Source: Streptomyces sp. NBC_01478 (lineage in GTDB: Bacteria > Actinomycetota > Actinomycetes > Streptomycetales > Streptomycetaceae). From it: a stretch of DNA of 64,000 nt. The DNA lies in assembly GCF_036227225.1 (NCBI RefSeq), contig NZ_CP109444.1:9901501-9965500 (forward strand), in the 5' to 3' direction. Positions 16,939-26,798 of the stretch are shown here, piece after piece. The position numbers and the translations under genes were made by a program. The notes below the pieces were generated by a model, which ran no database searches, was not told the DNA's origin, and saw only the letters and a program-made list of their open reading frames with translations. Each line of letters starts with the position of its first letter. The first letter of the stretch is position 1.

Positions 16939-17961
16939 ATGGCCATGCCGCTGCGCCAGACAATCAAGGTCGCTACATACTTGGCTGAACAGAAGCTCCG
17001 CAAGCGGGACAAGTTCCCCCTGATCGTGGAGCTGGAACCGCTCTTCGCGTGCAACCTGAAGTGCGAGGGCTGCGGCAAGATCCAGCACCCGGCGGGCGTG
17101 CTCAAGCAGCGCATGCCGGTGGCGCAGGCCGTCGGGGCGGTGCTCGAATCCGGTGCGCCGATGGTGTCCATCGCGGGCGGCGAGCCCCTGATGCACCCTC
17201 AGATCGACGAGATCGTGCGGCAGTTGGTGGCGAAGAAGAAGTACGTCTTCCTCTGCACCAACGCCATGCTGCTGCGCAAGAAGCTCGACAAGTTCAAGCC
17301 CTCCCCGTACTTCGCCTTCGCCGTGCACATCGACGGGCTGCGCGAGCGGCACGACGAGTCCGTGGCGAAGGAGGGCGTGTTCGACGAGGCCGTGGAGGCG
17401 ATGAAGGAGGCCAAGAAGCGCGGCTTCCGGGTCACCACCAACTCGACCTTCTTCAACACGGACACCCCGCAGACCATCATCGAGGTCCTCAACTTCCTCA
17501 ACGACGACATCAAGGTCGACGAGATGATGATCTCGCCCGCCTACGCCTACGAGAAGGCGCCCGACCAGGAGCACTTCCTGGGCGTCGCGCAGACCCACGA
17601 GCTGTTCAAGAAGGCCTTCGCGGGCGGCAACCGCAGGAAGTGGCGGCTCAACCACTCCCCGCTCTTCCTGGACTTCCTGGAGGGCAAGGTCGACTTCCCG
17701 TGCACGGCCTGGGCGATCCCGAACTACTCGCTCTTCGGCTGGCAGCGCCCCTGCTACCTGATGAGCGACGGGTACGTGCCCACGTACCGGGAGCTGATCG
17801 AGGAGACCGACTGGGACAAGTACGGCCGCGGCAAGGACCCGCGCTGCGCCAACTGCATGGCGCACTGCGGCTACGAGCCCACCGCCGTCCTCGCCACCAT
17901 GGGCTCCCTCAAGGAGTCCCTGCGGGCCATGCGCGAGACCGTCGCCGGAAACCGCGACTGA
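16939..17961 (+). CDS. hpnH: Adenosyl-hopene transferase HpnH (radical SAM)
   Basis: This is a 340-residue radical SAM enzyme that adds the 5'-deoxyadenosyl radical to the hopene side chain, the first step to extended C35 hopanoids. The cluster-binding motif [10 protein letters not shown] (CxxxCxxC) lies near residue 40, and a Cys-rich C-terminus ([13 protein letters not shown]) is typical of HpnH. The ATG at 16939 has GGAGGTGA eight bases upstream; earlier in-frame codons from 16900 lack a site. It sits five bases after hpnG. Confidence 0.93.
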   Translation: MAMPLRQTIKVATYLAEQKLRKRDKFPLIVELEPLFACNLKCEGCGKIQHPAGVLKQRMPVAQAVGAVLESGAPMVSIAGGEPLMHPQIDEIVRQLVAKKKYVFLCTNAMLLRKKLDKFKPSPYFAFAVHIDGLRERHDESVAKEGVFDEAVEAMKEAKKRGFRVTTNSTFFNTDTPQTIIEVLNFLNDDIKVDEMMISPAYAYEKAPDQEHFLGVAQTHELFKKAFAGGNRRKWRLNHSPLFLDFLEGKVDFPCTAWAIPNYSLFGWQRPCYLMSDGYVPTYRELIEETDWDKYGRGKDPRCANCMAHCGYEPTAVLATMGSLKESLRAMRETVAGNRD

Positions 17962-17965
17962 CGTC

Positions 17966-19123
17966 ATGACCGCAGTAGCCCTGGGCGTCCCCGAGATGCC
18001 GGTCCGGCCGATCGCCGAGCGACGTGTGTCGCGACGCATCGAGGTCGGGCCGGTGGCGGTCGGGGGCGGGGCCCCCGTCTCGGTCCAGTCGATGACCACG
18101 ACCCGTACGTCGGACATCGGCGCCACCCTCCAGCAGATCGCCGAACTCACCGCGTCCGGCTGCCAGATCGTCCGCGTCGCCTGCCCCACGCAGGACGACG
18201 CGGACGCGCTGGCCACCATCGCCCGCAAGTCGCAGATCCCGGTCATCGCGGACATCCACTTCCAGCCGAAGTACGTTTTCGCCGCAATCGAGGCCGGCTG
18301 CGCGGCAGTTCGCGTCAATCCCGGCAACATCAAGCAGTTCGACGACAAGGTCAAGGAGATCGCGCGGGCCGCCAAGGACCACGGCACGCCGATCCGGATC
18401 GGGGTCAACGCCGGTTCTCTGGACAGGCGGTTGCTCCAGAAGTACGGCAAGGCGACGCCCGAGGCGCTCGTCGAGTCGGCCCTGTGGGAGGCCTCGCTCT
18501 TCGAGGAGCACGGCTTCGGCGACATCAAGATCTCGGTGAAGCACAACGACCCCGTGGTGATGGTCAACGCCTACCGGCTGCTGGCCGCGCAGAGCGACTA
18601 CCCGCTGCACCTCGGGGTCACCGAGGCCGGTCCCGCCTTCCAGGGCACGATCAAGTCGGCGGTCGCCTTCGGGGCGCTGCTCAGCGAGGGCATCGGCGAC
18701 ACGATCCGGGTGTCGTTGTCCGCCCCGCCGGTCGAGGAGGTCAAGGTCGGCCTCCAGATCCTGGAGTCGCTGAACCTCAAGCCCCGCCGGCTGGAGATCG
18801 TGTCGTGCCCGTCCTGCGGGCGCGCCCAGGTGGACGTCTACAAGCTCGCCGACGAGGTCACGGCCGGGCTTGAGGGCATGGAGGTGCCGTTGCGCGTCGC
18901 GGTCATGGGCTGCGTCGTCAACGGACCCGGCGAGGCGCGGGAGGCGGACCTGGGGGTCGCCTCCGGCAACGGCAAGGGCCAGATCTTCGTCAAGGGCGAG
19001 GTCATCAAGACCGTGCCCGAGTCGAAGATCGTGGAGACCCTCATCGAGGAGGCGATGAAGATCGCCGAGCAGATGGAGCAGGACGGCGTCGCGGCGGGGG
19101 AACCGGCCGTCACCGTGAGCTGA
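17966..19123 (+). CDS. ispG: 4-hydroxy-3-methylbut-2-enyl diphosphate synthase IspG
   Basis: This is a 385-residue iron-sulfur enzyme of the MEP pathway that reductively opens 2-C-methylerythritol 2,4-cyclodiphosphate. It has the [4Fe-4S] ligands in SCPSCGR and [11 protein letters not shown], and the N-terminal [11 protein letters not shown] segment that begins the TIM barrel. It starts at ATG 17966, four bases after hpnH. Embedding ispG in the hopanoid operon ties isoprenoid supply to hopanoid demand. Streptomyces usually has another ispG elsewhere, so this may be a dedicated copy; that cannot be checked here. Confidence 0.95.
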   Translation: MTAVALGVPEMPVRPIAERRVSRRIEVGPVAVGGGAPVSVQSMTTTRTSDIGATLQQIAELTASGCQIVRVACPTQDDADALATIARKSQIPVIADIHFQPKYVFAAIEAGCAAVRVNPGNIKQFDDKVKEIARAAKDHGTPIRIGVNAGSLDRRLLQKYGKATPEALVESALWEASLFEEHGFGDIKISVKHNDPVVMVNAYRLLAAQSDYPLHLGVTEAGPAFQGTIKSAVAFGALLSEGIGDTIRVSLSAPPVEEVKVGLQILESLNLKPRRLEIVSCPSCGRAQVDVYKLADEVTAGLEGMEVPLRVAVMGCVVNGPGEAREADLGVASGNGKGQIFVKGEVIKTVPESKIVETLIEEAMKIAEQMEQDGVAAGEPAVTVS

Positions 19124-19150
19124 AACAGCACGGACCGAAGGGGGCCCGAC

Positions 19151-21058
19151 GTGACGATTCTGGAGAGCATCCGGCAACCACGCGACCTGAAGTCGCTGTC
19201 CGAGGCGGAACTCGGCGAACTGTCCGAAGAGATAAGGGAGTTCCTGGTCCACGCGGTGGCCAGAACCGGCGGCCACCTCGGGCCCAACCTGGGTGTCGTG
19301 GAACTGACCATCGCGCTCCACCGGGTCTTCGAGTCACCGGTCGACCGCATCGTCTGGGACACGGGCCACCAGAGCTATGTCCACAAGCTTCTGACGGGCC
19401 GTCAGGACTTCTCGAAACTGCGCGGCAAGGGCGGCCTGTCCGGCTACCCCTCCCGCGAGGAGTCCGAGCACGACATCGTCGAGAACAGCCACGCCTCCAC
19501 CGCGCTCGGCTGGGCCGACGGACTCGCCAAGGCCCGCCAGGTGCAGGGCAAGAAGGGCCATGTCGTCGCGGTCATCGGCGACGGCGCGCTCACCGGCGGC
19601 ATGGCCTGGGAGGCGCTGAACAACATCGCCGCCGCCAAGGACCGCCCGCTGATCATCGTCGTCAACGACAACGAGCGCTCCTACTCGCCCACCATCGGCG
19701 GCCTCGCCAACCATCTGGCCACCCTGCGCACGACCGACGGCTACGAGAAGGTCCTCGCCTGGGGCAAGGAGGTCCTGCTGCGCACCCCGGTTGTCGGCAA
19801 CACGGTCTACGAGTCGCTGCACGGCGCGAAAAAGGGGTTCAAGGACGCGTTCGCCCCGCAGGGCATGTTCGAGGACCTGGGCCTCAAGTACGTCGGCCCG
19901 ATCGACGGACACGACATCGGCGCCGTCGAGTCCGCGCTGCGCCGTGCGAAACGCTTCCACGGCCCGGTCCTCGTCCACTGCCTCACGGAGAAGGGGCGCG
20001 GCTACGAACCCGCCCTCGCCCACGAGGAGGACCACTTCCACACCGTCGGCGTGATGGACCCGCTCACCTGCGCACCGCTCGTGCCCTCCAACGGCCCTTC
20101 CTGGACCAGCGTGTTCGGCGACGAGATCCTGCGCATCGGGGAAGAGCGGGACGACGTCGTGGCCATCACGGCGGCCATGCTGCACCCGGTCGGCCTCGGC
20201 AAGTTCGCCGCGAAGTTCCCCGACCGGGTCTGGGACGTCGGCATCGCCGAACAGCACGCGGCCGTGTCGGCGGCGGGCCTCGCGACCGGCGGACTGCATC
20301 CCGTCGTCGCCGTCTACGCCACTTTCCTCAACCGCGCCTTCGACCAGCTCCTCATGGACGTGGCGCTGCACCGCTGCGGGGTGACGTTCGTCCTGGACCG
20401 TGCCGGGGTCACGGGAGTTGACGGAGCGTCACACAACGGCATGTGGGACATGTCCATCCTCCAGGTCGTGCCCGGCCTGCGGATCGCCGCCCCGCGCGAC
20501 GCCGACCAACTCCGCGCCCAGTTGCGGGAGGCGGTCGCCGTCGACGACGCGCCGACCCTCGTCCGCTTCCCGAAGGAGTCGGTCGGACCGGAGATCCCCG
20601 CGATCGACCGTGTGGGCGGCCTCGACGTCCTGCACCGGGGCGCGGGGACACCCGAGGTGCTGCTCGTCGCCGTAGGAGTGATGGCACCCGTCTGCCTCCA
20701 GGCCGCCGAACTCCTCGAAGCGCGCGGCATCAACTGCACGGTCGTGGACCCCCGTTGGGTCAAGCCCGTCGACCCGGCGCTCCCCGGCCTCGCCGCCGAA
20801 CACCGCCTCGTGGCCGTCGTCGAGGACAACAGCCGCGCCTCCGGCGTCGGCGCCGCCGTGGCGCTGGCCCTCGGGGACGCCGAAGTCGACGTGCCCGTAC
20901 GGCGGTTCGGCATCCCGGAGCAGTTCCTCGCGCACGCCAAACGCGGCGAGGTGCTCGCCGACATCGGCCTCACACCCGTCGAGGTCGCCGGACGGATCAG
21001 CGCAAGCCTGGCGGTCAAGGACGCGAACGCCGGCACAGCCAAGGAGAAACCCGAATGA
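19151..21058 (+). CDS. dxs: 1-deoxy-D-xylulose-5-phosphate synthase
   Basis: This is a 635-residue thiamine-diphosphate enzyme that joins pyruvate and glyceraldehyde-3-phosphate in the first MEP-pathway step. The TPP/Mg motif [16 protein letters not shown] is in the N-terminal domain, and the transketolase-like pyrimidine domain carries VGIAEQHAA. It starts at GTG 19151 after AAGGGGG, 27 bases from ispG. Its stop overlaps hpnO as ATGA. Like ispG it is placed to boost precursor flux into hopanoids. Confidence 0.95.
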   Translation: MTILESIRQPRDLKSLSEAELGELSEEIREFLVHAVARTGGHLGPNLGVVELTIALHRVFESPVDRIVWDTGHQSYVHKLLTGRQDFSKLRGKGGLSGYPSREESEHDIVENSHASTALGWADGLAKARQVQGKKGHVVAVIGDGALTGGMAWEALNNIAAAKDRPLIIVVNDNERSYSPTIGGLANHLATLRTTDGYEKVLAWGKEVLLRTPVVGNTVYESLHGAKKGFKDAFAPQGMFEDLGLKYVGPIDGHDIGAVESALRRAKRFHGPVLVHCLTEKGRGYEPALAHEEDHFHTVGVMDPLTCAPLVPSNGPSWTSVFGDEILRIGEERDDVVAITAAMLHPVGLGKFAAKFPDRVWDVGIAEQHAAVSAAGLATGGLHPVVAVYATFLNRAFDQLLMDVALHRCGVTFVLDRAGVTGVDGASHNGMWDMSILQVVPGLRIAAPRDADQLRAQLREAVAVDDAPTLVRFPKESVGPEIPAIDRVGGLDVLHRGAGTPEVLLVAVGVMAPVCLQAAELLEARGINCTVVDPRWVKPVDPALPGLAAEHRLVAVVEDNSRASGVGAAVALALGDAEVDVPVRRFGIPEQFLAHAKRGEVLADIGLTPVEVAGRISASLAVKDANAGTAKEKPE

Positions 21059-22440
21059 CCAAGGAGTTCGATCTCACCGCGCTCTTGGCCGAGCGCGGAG
21101 CCGAGCGCTACGAGCTGCACACCAAGTACCTCAACCACCAGCTCCCGCGCATGCTGCACACCATCGGCTTCGACAAGGTCTACGAGCGGGGCGAGGGCGC
21201 CTACTTCTGGGACGCGGACGGCAACGACTACCTGGACATGCTCGCCGGGTTCGGGGTGATGGGCCTGGGCCGCCACCACCCCGTCGTCCGCAAGGCGGTG
21301 CACGATGTCCTGGACGCCCAGCTCGCCGACCTCACCCGCTTCGACTGCCAGCCGCTGCCCGGCCTGCTCGCCGAGAAGCTCCTCACCCACAGTCCGCACC
21401 TGGACCGGGTGTTCTTCGGCAACAGCGGTACGGAGGCGGTCGAGACCGCGCTCAAGTTCGCCCGGTACGCCACCGGGAAGCCGCGCGTCCTGTACTGCGA
21501 CCACGCCTTCCACGGCCTGACCACCGGCTCACTCTCGGTCAACGGCGAGGACGGCTTCCGGGACGGCTTCGCCCCGCTGCTGCCCGACACCGCCGTGCCG
21601 CTCGGCGATCTCGACGCCCTGGCACGGGAGTTGAAGAAGGGCGACGTCGCCGCCCTCGTCGTCGAGCCGATCCAGGGCAAGGGTGTGCACGAGGCGCCGC
21701 CCGGCTATCTGCGCGCGGCGCAGGAACTCCTGCGCCGGCACAAGGCGTTGCTCATCGCCGACGAGGTGCAGACCGGTCTGGGCCGTACCGGCGACTTCTA
21801 CGCCTACCAGCACGAGGACGGCGTGGAACCGGACTTGGTGTGTGTGGCCAAGGCGCTGTCCGGCGGCTATGTGCCGGTCGGCGCGACCCTCGGCAAGGAC
21901 TGGATCTTCAAGAAGGTCTACTCGTCCATGGACCGGGTGCTGGTCCACTCGGCGAGCTTCGGGTCCAACGCCCAGGCCATGGCGGCAGGCCTCGCGGTGC
22001 TGTCCGTCATGGAGAACGAGCAGATCGTGGCCAACGCCCGTGCCACGGGGGACCAGTTGAGGACCCGGCTCGCCGCGCTGGTCGACAAGTACGAGCTGCT
22101 CGCCGATGTCCGCGGCCGGGGCCTGATGATCGGCATCGAGTTCGGGAAGCCCAAGTCGCTGAAGCTGCGCAGCCGTTGGACCATGCTGCAGGCCGCGCGC
22201 AAGGGACTGTTCGCGCAGATGGTGGTCGTACCGCTGCTCCAGCGGCACCGCATCCTCACCCAGGTCTCCGGCGACCACCTGGAGGTCATCAAGCTGATCC
22301 CGCCGCTGATCATCGGGGAGCGCGAGGTGGACCGGTTCGTGGACGCCTTCACGGCCGTGATGGACGACGCGCACAGTGGCGGCGGGCTGATGTGGGACTT
22401 CAGCCGGACGCTCGTCAAGCAGGCGGTGGCCAACCGCTGA
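21055..22440 (+). CDS. hpnO: Class III aminotransferase HpnO (aminobacteriohopanetriol synthesis)
   Basis: This is a 461-residue PLP enzyme of the acetylornithine/GABA aminotransferase class. In hopanoid clusters HpnO converts the ribosylhopane-derived aldehyde into 35-aminobacteriohopanetriol. The PLP region includes [24 protein letters not shown] and the Schiff-base Lys in [10 protein letters not shown]. It overlaps the dxs stop by four bases. Its presence predicts amino-capped hopanoids as end product. The assignment to HpnO rests on context plus family. Confidence 0.85.
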   Translation: MTKEFDLTALLAERGAERYELHTKYLNHQLPRMLHTIGFDKVYERGEGAYFWDADGNDYLDMLAGFGVMGLGRHHPVVRKAVHDVLDAQLADLTRFDCQPLPGLLAEKLLTHSPHLDRVFFGNSGTEAVETALKFARYATGKPRVLYCDHAFHGLTTGSLSVNGEDGFRDGFAPLLPDTAVPLGDLDALARELKKGDVAALVVEPIQGKGVHEAPPGYLRAAQELLRRHKALLIADEVQTGLGRTGDFYAYQHEDGVEPDLVCVAKALSGGYVPVGATLGKDWIFKKVYSSMDRVLVHSASFGSNAQAMAAGLAVLSVMENEQIVANARATGDQLRTRLAALVDKYELLADVRGRGLMIGIEFGKPKSLKLRSRWTMLQAARKGLFAQMVVVPLLQRHRILTQVSGDHLEVIKLIPPLIIGEREVDRFVDAFTAVMDDAHSGGGLMWDFSRTLVKQAVANR

Positions 22441-22458
22441 GCCGTCAGGACGGGGCTT

Positions 22459-22493
22459 TTGCCTCTGTGGCAAGAAATTTGCCGCAGAGGCAA
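22459..22493. promoter_or_regulatory. Paired palindromic operator upstream of the XRE-cupin regulator
   Basis: Two copies of TTGCC-N5-GGCAA lie at 22459-22473 and 22479-22493, 20 bp centre to centre, and together form a larger inverted repeat with a single mismatch. The pair ends 12 bases before the regulator start, the expected place for an autoregulatory operator. It could also form a 15-bp hairpin behind hpnO, but no T run follows. Confidence 0.6.
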
Positions 22494-22505
22494 TCCTGCG
22501 GCTGA

Positions 22506-23147
22506 ATGGAGAGCATGAGCTCTCCCGAGACAGAGCCGGAACCGTCGGCCGGACCGGCCGACGACCTGCCGGCCACCGTCGCCCCGCAGCTCCGCGCCCT
22601 GCGCCGCCGCGCCTCCCTCACCCTGGAGGCAGCCGCCCGCTCGGCCGGACTCTCGCCCGCCCATCTCTCCCGACTGGAGACCGGGCAGCGCCAGCCCTCG
22701 CTGCCGATGCTGCTCGCGCTGGCCCGTATCTACGGTACGACAGTCTCGGATCTGCTCGGTGAGACGGTCACCGACCGGGAAGCCGTCGTACGAGCCGCCG
22801 ACATGGAACCGACCCACGCCGGCGGCTGGACGTACTGGCAGGCCGGCGCCCACGGCCGCGGGATGCAGTCGCTGCGCGTCCGCATCCCGCACGGCTCGCA
22901 GGGCGACATCGTGCGCGTGCACCCCGGCGAGGAGTGGCTCTACGTCCTCAAGGGCCGGCTGCGGCTGCGCCTCGGCGACACCGCGCACCTCCTCGGGCCG
23001 GGCGACAGCGCCCACTTCGACTCGCTCACCCCGCACCGGCTCGCCGCCGCCGACGAGTCCGGCGTCGAGGTCCTGTTCGTCCACACCCTGCTGCAGAGCC
23101 CCACGGCCGCCCTGTGCCTGGGCCCGATCACCGGAGAGACGCCATGA
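22506..23147 (+). CDS. XRE-family regulator with C-terminal cupin domain
   Basis: This is a 213-residue (or 210 from ATG 22515) DNA-binding protein. Residues ~28-85 form a helix-turn-helix (LEAAARSAGLSPAHLSRLETGQRQPSLPML), and residues ~120-205 form a small-molecule-binding cupin (HPGEEWLYVLKGRLRLRLGD, GDSAHFDSLTPHRL). No strong ribosome site precedes ATG 22506. It follows hpnO by 65 bases with a paired palindrome between them and overlaps the next small gene by four bases. Such regulators respond to small metabolites; whether it controls the hopanoid genes or only its own pair is unknown. Confidence 0.85.
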   Translation: MESMSSPETEPEPSAGPADDLPATVAPQLRALRRRASLTLEAAARSAGLSPAHLSRLETGQRQPSLPMLLALARIYGTTVSDLLGETVTDREAVVRAADMEPTHAGGWTYWQAGAHGRGMQSLRVRIPHGSQGDIVRVHPGEEWLYVLKGRLRLRLGDTAHLLGPGDSAHFDSLTPHRLAAADESGVEVLFVHTLLQSPTAALCLGPITGETP

Positions 23148-23269
23148 GCGGCAACAACATCGAGGACAAGTTCCCCCGCGCCCTGTGGGTACGGCTCATC
23201 ATCTACATCGCAGTCGGCCACCTCTTCGCGGCCTTCATCTACCTGCTGTTCTCCGTGGGCGCCAAGTAG
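23144..23269 (+). CDS. Small single-pass membrane protein (DUF6126-like)
   Basis: This is a 41-residue protein with a short charged N-terminus (MSGNNIEDKFPRALW) and one hydrophobic segment of about 22 residues (LIIYIAVGHLFAAFIYLLF). ATG 23144 overlaps the regulator stop (ATGA) and GGAGAG precedes it by six bases. The constant pairing with an XRE-cupin regulator suggests a shared membrane-related job, but no function is known. I associate it with DUF6126 from memory of Streptomyces gene orders. Confidence 0.75.
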   Translation: MSGNNIEDKFPRALWVRLIIYIAVGHLFAAFIYLLFSVGAK

Positions 23270-23287
23270 CCCGCCGAAGCCGCGCGT

Positions 23288-24085
23288 TCAGTCGAGCAGG
23301 CGCTCGCGCAGCCGCTCCCGGATCTCAGGGGTGATCCCCAGACCCTGCTCCAGATAGGCGTCGACACTGCCCCAGGTCTCCTCGGCGGTCTCGAAGGCCG
23401 CCGTCAGATACTCGGCGCGGGCGTCGAAGAGGGGGCCGAGGAGCTCCATCACCTCGGGGGAGTAGCCGGCGGCGGAGGAGCTGCTGCGGCGCACCTGGTA
23501 GCGGCGGTGCTTCGCGTTCGACTCCAGGTAGTCGGTCACGATCGCCTCGCGCTCCACGCCCAGGGCGAGCAGCGTCACGGCTATCGACAGGCCCGCGCGG
23601 TCCTTGCCCGCCGCGCAGTGCATCAGCGCGGGAACACTGTCCTCGGCGAGCGAGCGCAGCACCTGGGAGTGCTCGGCGGTGCGCTCCTTGACGATCGTGC
23701 GGTACGAGGCGATCATCCGGTTCGCGCCCTTGTCGCCGCCGAGGATCTCGCGCAACTGCTCGATCTCGCCGTCGCGGACCATCTTCCAGAACTCGGAGCC
23801 GTCCGCCGGGTCGCTCAGCGGCAGGTTCACATTGCGCACGCCGGGCAGCTCGACGTCGGGACCCTCCAGCTTCTGGTCCGACGCGTTGCGGAAGTCGAAG
23901 ATCGTGTGCAGACCCAGCGAGTCGAGGAACGCGGCGTCCTCCTCGGTCGCGTGCGCGAGATGGCCGCTGCGGAACAACACCCCGTGCCGCACTCGCCGTC
24001 CGTCCGCCGTCGGAAGTCCGCCCACGTCCCGGAAATTGCGCACTCCGGACAACTCCGGCTCGGTCGACGGAATCTGCTGCGTCAC
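23288..24085 (-). CDS. Tyrosine-protein phosphatase, PTPLA/LipA-like family
   Basis: This is a 265-residue phosphatase of the bacterial dual-specificity/phosphoinositide phosphatase group. The P-loop HCAAGKDRAG (HCxxGKDR) is diagnostic, and the N-terminal GVRNFRDVGG is the usual opening of this family. The start chosen is GTG 24083-24085, five bases after AGGAG; the longer frame begins at GTG 24100 inside that site. It may remove phosphate from protein tyrosine or phosphoinositide. It converges on the small membrane gene with an 18-base gap. Confidence 0.86.
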   Translation of the reverse strand: MTQQIPSTEPELSGVRNFRDVGGLPTADGRRVRHGVLFRSGHLAHATEEDAAFLDSLGLHTIFDFRNASDQKLEGPDVELPGVRNVNLPLSDPADGSEFWKMVRDGEIEQLREILGGDKGANRMIASYRTIVKERTAEHSQVLRSLAEDSVPALMHCAAGKDRAGLSIAVTLLALGVEREAIVTDYLESNAKHRRYQVRRSSSSAAGYSPEVMELLGPLFDARAEYLTAAFETAEETWGSVDAYLEQGLGITPEIRERLRERLLD

Positions 24086-24255
24086 GAGGACTCCTCCCAC
24101 TCGGCCCGACGGCGCGGCTCACCGGCGGGCACGTTCTCGACGATACGACATCGATTCCCGAGGCAATGAGTTGTCCACAGGCGTTGCCTAGCAGCCCCTC
24201 CGACGTTGATGATGTTGGCGCTTGAGCGGACTTGTTCGAATCTGTGAGGAACCTG

Positions 24256-26328
24256 ATGCTGGAGATCGCCGAGAACGGCCGGACGTGGGTGCTGTCGGGC
24301 CCCACAAGCAGCTACGCCGTCCATCTCACCGAGCACGACGAGCTGCTCCACCTGCACTGGGGCCCCGCGATCGGACTCGCCGACGCCGAGGAGCTCGCCG
24401 CCCGCCCGCTGCCCTCCGGCTCCTCCTTCGAGTCCCCGCTCGACGGACGCGAGGAGTACCCCGTCGAGGGCGGCCCCCGCTTCGCCCGGCCCGCCCTGTC
24501 CGTGCGCACCTCCGAGCGCCGCGGCACGGAATGGTCCTTCGAGCGGTACGACACCGAGGGCGACGAGCTGCGGCTCCGCTTCCGGGACGGCGGACTGGCG
24601 ATCACGCTGCACTACCGGACGCGCGGCGACGTCGTGGAGCGCTGGACGAGCCTCGACAACGACGGGGACGAGCCCTTGGAGCTGCTGCGCGCCGACTCCG
24701 CCGTGTGGACGCTGCCCGAGCGTGAGGGGTGGCGGCTGTCGCAGTTGCACGGGCGGTGGGCCGCCGAGTCGCGGCTGGTGCGTTCCGAGCTCACCTACGG
24801 TGAGAAGGTCATCGGCAGCCGGCGCGGCCACACCGGGCATCAGCATCTGCCCTGGGTGGCCCTCGACATCGACGCCACCGAGGAGCGCGGCGAGGTCTAC
24901 GGCTGTGCCCTCGGCTGGTCGGGGTCCTGGCGGCTGGCCGTGGCCCAACTCCCGGACGCGCGCGTGCAGATCACCGGCGGCGCCGGGTACGACGACTCCG
25001 GGCTGCTGCTCCTGGAAGCGGGGGAGTCCTTCACGACCCCCGTCTTCGCCGGCCTGTGGAGCGACGGCGGCTACGGCGGCGCCAGCCGCACCTGGCACAC
25101 GTACCAGCGGACGTACGTCATCCCGGACGCGGACCGGGACCGGCCGGTGCTCTACAACTCCTGGGAGGCCACCCAGTTCGACATCTCCGAGGAGCAGCAG
25201 GAGGTGCTCGCGCAGCGGGCGGCGGCGGTCGGGGTCGAGCTGTTCGTGGTCGACGACGGCTGGTTCGGCGCCCGCACCAGCGACCGTGCCGGGCTCGGTG
25301 ACTGGACCCCCAACCCGGACCGTTTTCCGGCGGGTCTCAAGCCGCTCGCCGACCGCGTCCACGCCCTGGGCATGCAGTTCGGCATCTGGGTCGAGCCCGA
25401 GATGATCAACCCGGACAGCGACCTGTACCGCGCGCACCCCGACTGGGTGCAGTTCCAACCGGGACGAAAGCGGACGGAGTTCCGCAATCAGCTCGTCCTC
25501 AACCTGGCCCGTGAGGACGTCCAGGAGTACCTCTGGGAGCAACTCGACGGGCTGCTCTCCAGTGCCCCGATCGACTATGTGAAGTGGGACTTCAACCGCT
25601 GCTTCACCGACGCGGGCTGGCCGGGTGACGCCTACCCGCAGCGGCTCTGGGTCGACCATGTGCGGGCCCTGTACGCCCTGTTGGACCGGTTGCGGGAGGC
25701 GCACCCCGGTGTCGCCTTCGAGTCCTGCTCGGGCGGTGGCGGCCGGATCGACCTCGGCATCATGAGCCGCACCGACCAGGTGTGGACCTCGGACAACACC
25801 GACCCGCTCGACCGGCTCGCCATCCAGCACGGCTTCAGCCAGATCCACCCCGCGCGCGTGATGGCCGCCTGGGTCACCGACAGCCCCAACACCCAGCTCA
25901 ACGACCGGGTCAGCAGCCTGCGTTTCCGGTTCGTGAGCTCCATGGCCGGGGTGCTCGGGGTGGGCGGCGACCTCTCGGAGTGGACCCAGGAGGACCTCGC
26001 CGAGGCCCGCCGCTGGGTGGACCTCTACAAGGAGATCCGGCCGCTCGTGCAGCACGGCGACCTCCACCGGCTGCGCCCGCCGAGCGGCGGACTGAGCGCC
26101 GTGCAGTACGTGCGCGGCGAGGAGACCGTCGTCCTCGCCCTGCTCCAGGCGCAGCACTACGGCGAGCCCCTGCCGGCGCTCCGGCTGCGCGGGCTCGACC
26201 CGACGGCGTCGTACGAATGCCTCGAAACGGGTGAAGTCCACCGGGGTGCGGTCCTGTTGCACCACGGGCTGCGCACCGGGCTGCGCGGTGACCTCGATGC
26301 GACGGTTATCCGACTGCGTCGCATCTGA
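24256..26328 (+). CDS. Alpha-galactosidase, glycoside hydrolase family 36
   Basis: This is a 690-residue enzyme without signal peptide, so probably intracellular, that hydrolyses terminal alpha-galactosyl residues (raffinose or melibiose type). The nucleophile Asp lies in YVKWDFNRCF and the acid/base Asp in QVWTSDNTDPLDR; SCSGGGGRIDLG is the conserved substrate loop. ATG 24256 is chosen because AGGAA precedes it; in-frame TTG 24232 and GTG 24244 are alternatives. It is a lone gene, divergent from the phosphatase, with no transporter nearby. Confidence 0.92.
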   Translation: MLEIAENGRTWVLSGPTSSYAVHLTEHDELLHLHWGPAIGLADAEELAARPLPSGSSFESPLDGREEYPVEGGPRFARPALSVRTSERRGTEWSFERYDTEGDELRLRFRDGGLAITLHYRTRGDVVERWTSLDNDGDEPLELLRADSAVWTLPEREGWRLSQLHGRWAAESRLVRSELTYGEKVIGSRRGHTGHQHLPWVALDIDATEERGEVYGCALGWSGSWRLAVAQLPDARVQITGGAGYDDSGLLLLEAGESFTTPVFAGLWSDGGYGGASRTWHTYQRTYVIPDADRDRPVLYNSWEATQFDISEEQQEVLAQRAAAVGVELFVVDDGWFGARTSDRAGLGDWTPNPDRFPAGLKPLADRVHALGMQFGIWVEPEMINPDSDLYRAHPDWVQFQPGRKRTEFRNQLVLNLAREDVQEYLWEQLDGLLSSAPIDYVKWDFNRCFTDAGWPGDAYPQRLWVDHVRALYALLDRLREAHPGVAFESCSGGGGRIDLGIMSRTDQVWTSDNTDPLDRLAIQHGFSQIHPARVMAAWVTDSPNTQLNDRVSSLRFRFVSSMAGVLGVGGDLSEWTQEDLAEARRWVDLYKEIRPLVQHGDLHRLRPPSGGLSAVQYVRGEETVVLALLQAQHYGEPLPALRLRGLDPTASYECLETGEVHRGAVLLHHGLRTGLRGDLDATVIRLRRI

Positions 26329-26485
26329 GTCTTCTGTCCTAATTGCAGCCTTCGTGCCAACTCGCTCTGGAATAAAGGAACCTGAGGGGAACGCACGTGA
26401 GCAGCGTCATATTCGTGACCGTACGTCGCTGGTCATGTTCACGTAATTGGCGTGCTTTTGCAGGGGAATTGAGGGGTTGAGTCCG

Positions 26486-26520
26486 GTGGGAATTCACGGA
26501 GGGTGACTGTGAATTCCCAC
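26486..26520. promoter_or_regulatory. Perfect 12-bp inverted repeat between alpha-galactosidase and riboswitch
   Basis: GTGGGAATTCAC (26486-26497) and its exact complement (26509-26520) flank 11 bases. It lies about 160 bases after the alpha-galactosidase stop and about 55 bases before the riboswitch. It may be a terminator for the former or an operator for the hydrolase transcript. There is no T run, and the long arms suit either role. Confidence 0.55.
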
Positions 26521-26574
26521 AGGGGACCACAAGGAACGCAAATCCGTGGAACCTCCTGCTTGTCCCTTTGCGTC

Positions 26575-26792
26575 TTCCTCGCTTACGTTCGCCACCAATC
26601 CGGACGGACGCCCAATCCTGCCGCCGCCCGGACTCCGCACACACCCACCCGTATGCGGCAGGAGCGGGGGACCCACAGGTAAGACGCCTGTTCCGGTCTC
26701 CGGAACGGGCTTGGGGTTTAGCCGCGACCAGCGCGCGGCCGGGCATCTCCAGCCCGCACCCGACAGCTCACCTCGCAGGCGCCGGAGAGGAA
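26575..26792 (+). ncRNA. c-di-AMP (ydaO/yuaA-type) riboswitch
   Basis: The leader of the LysM/M23 gene contains the conserved blocks of the ydaO class in order: GCTTACG near 26581, CCCAATCCTG at 26611-26620, CGGGGGACCCAC around 26665, TGGGGTTTAGCC around 26710, and CCGACAGCTCACCTCGCAGGC ending near 26780. The outermost strand TTCCTC (26575-26580) can pair with GAGGAA near 26787-26792, overlapping the ribosome site of the gene. Streptomyces cell-wall hydrolase genes such as rpfA are known to carry this riboswitch, which turns expression down when c-di-AMP is high. Confidence 0.9.
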
Positions 26793-26798
26793 TTCGTC

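Noticed and set aside
26548..26574. SigE-type promoter (GGAAC-N18-CGTC) for the LysM/M23 gene
   Set aside because: Transcription from it would start inside or after the first strand of the riboswitch's outer stem, so it is hard to reconcile with a functional riboswitch.
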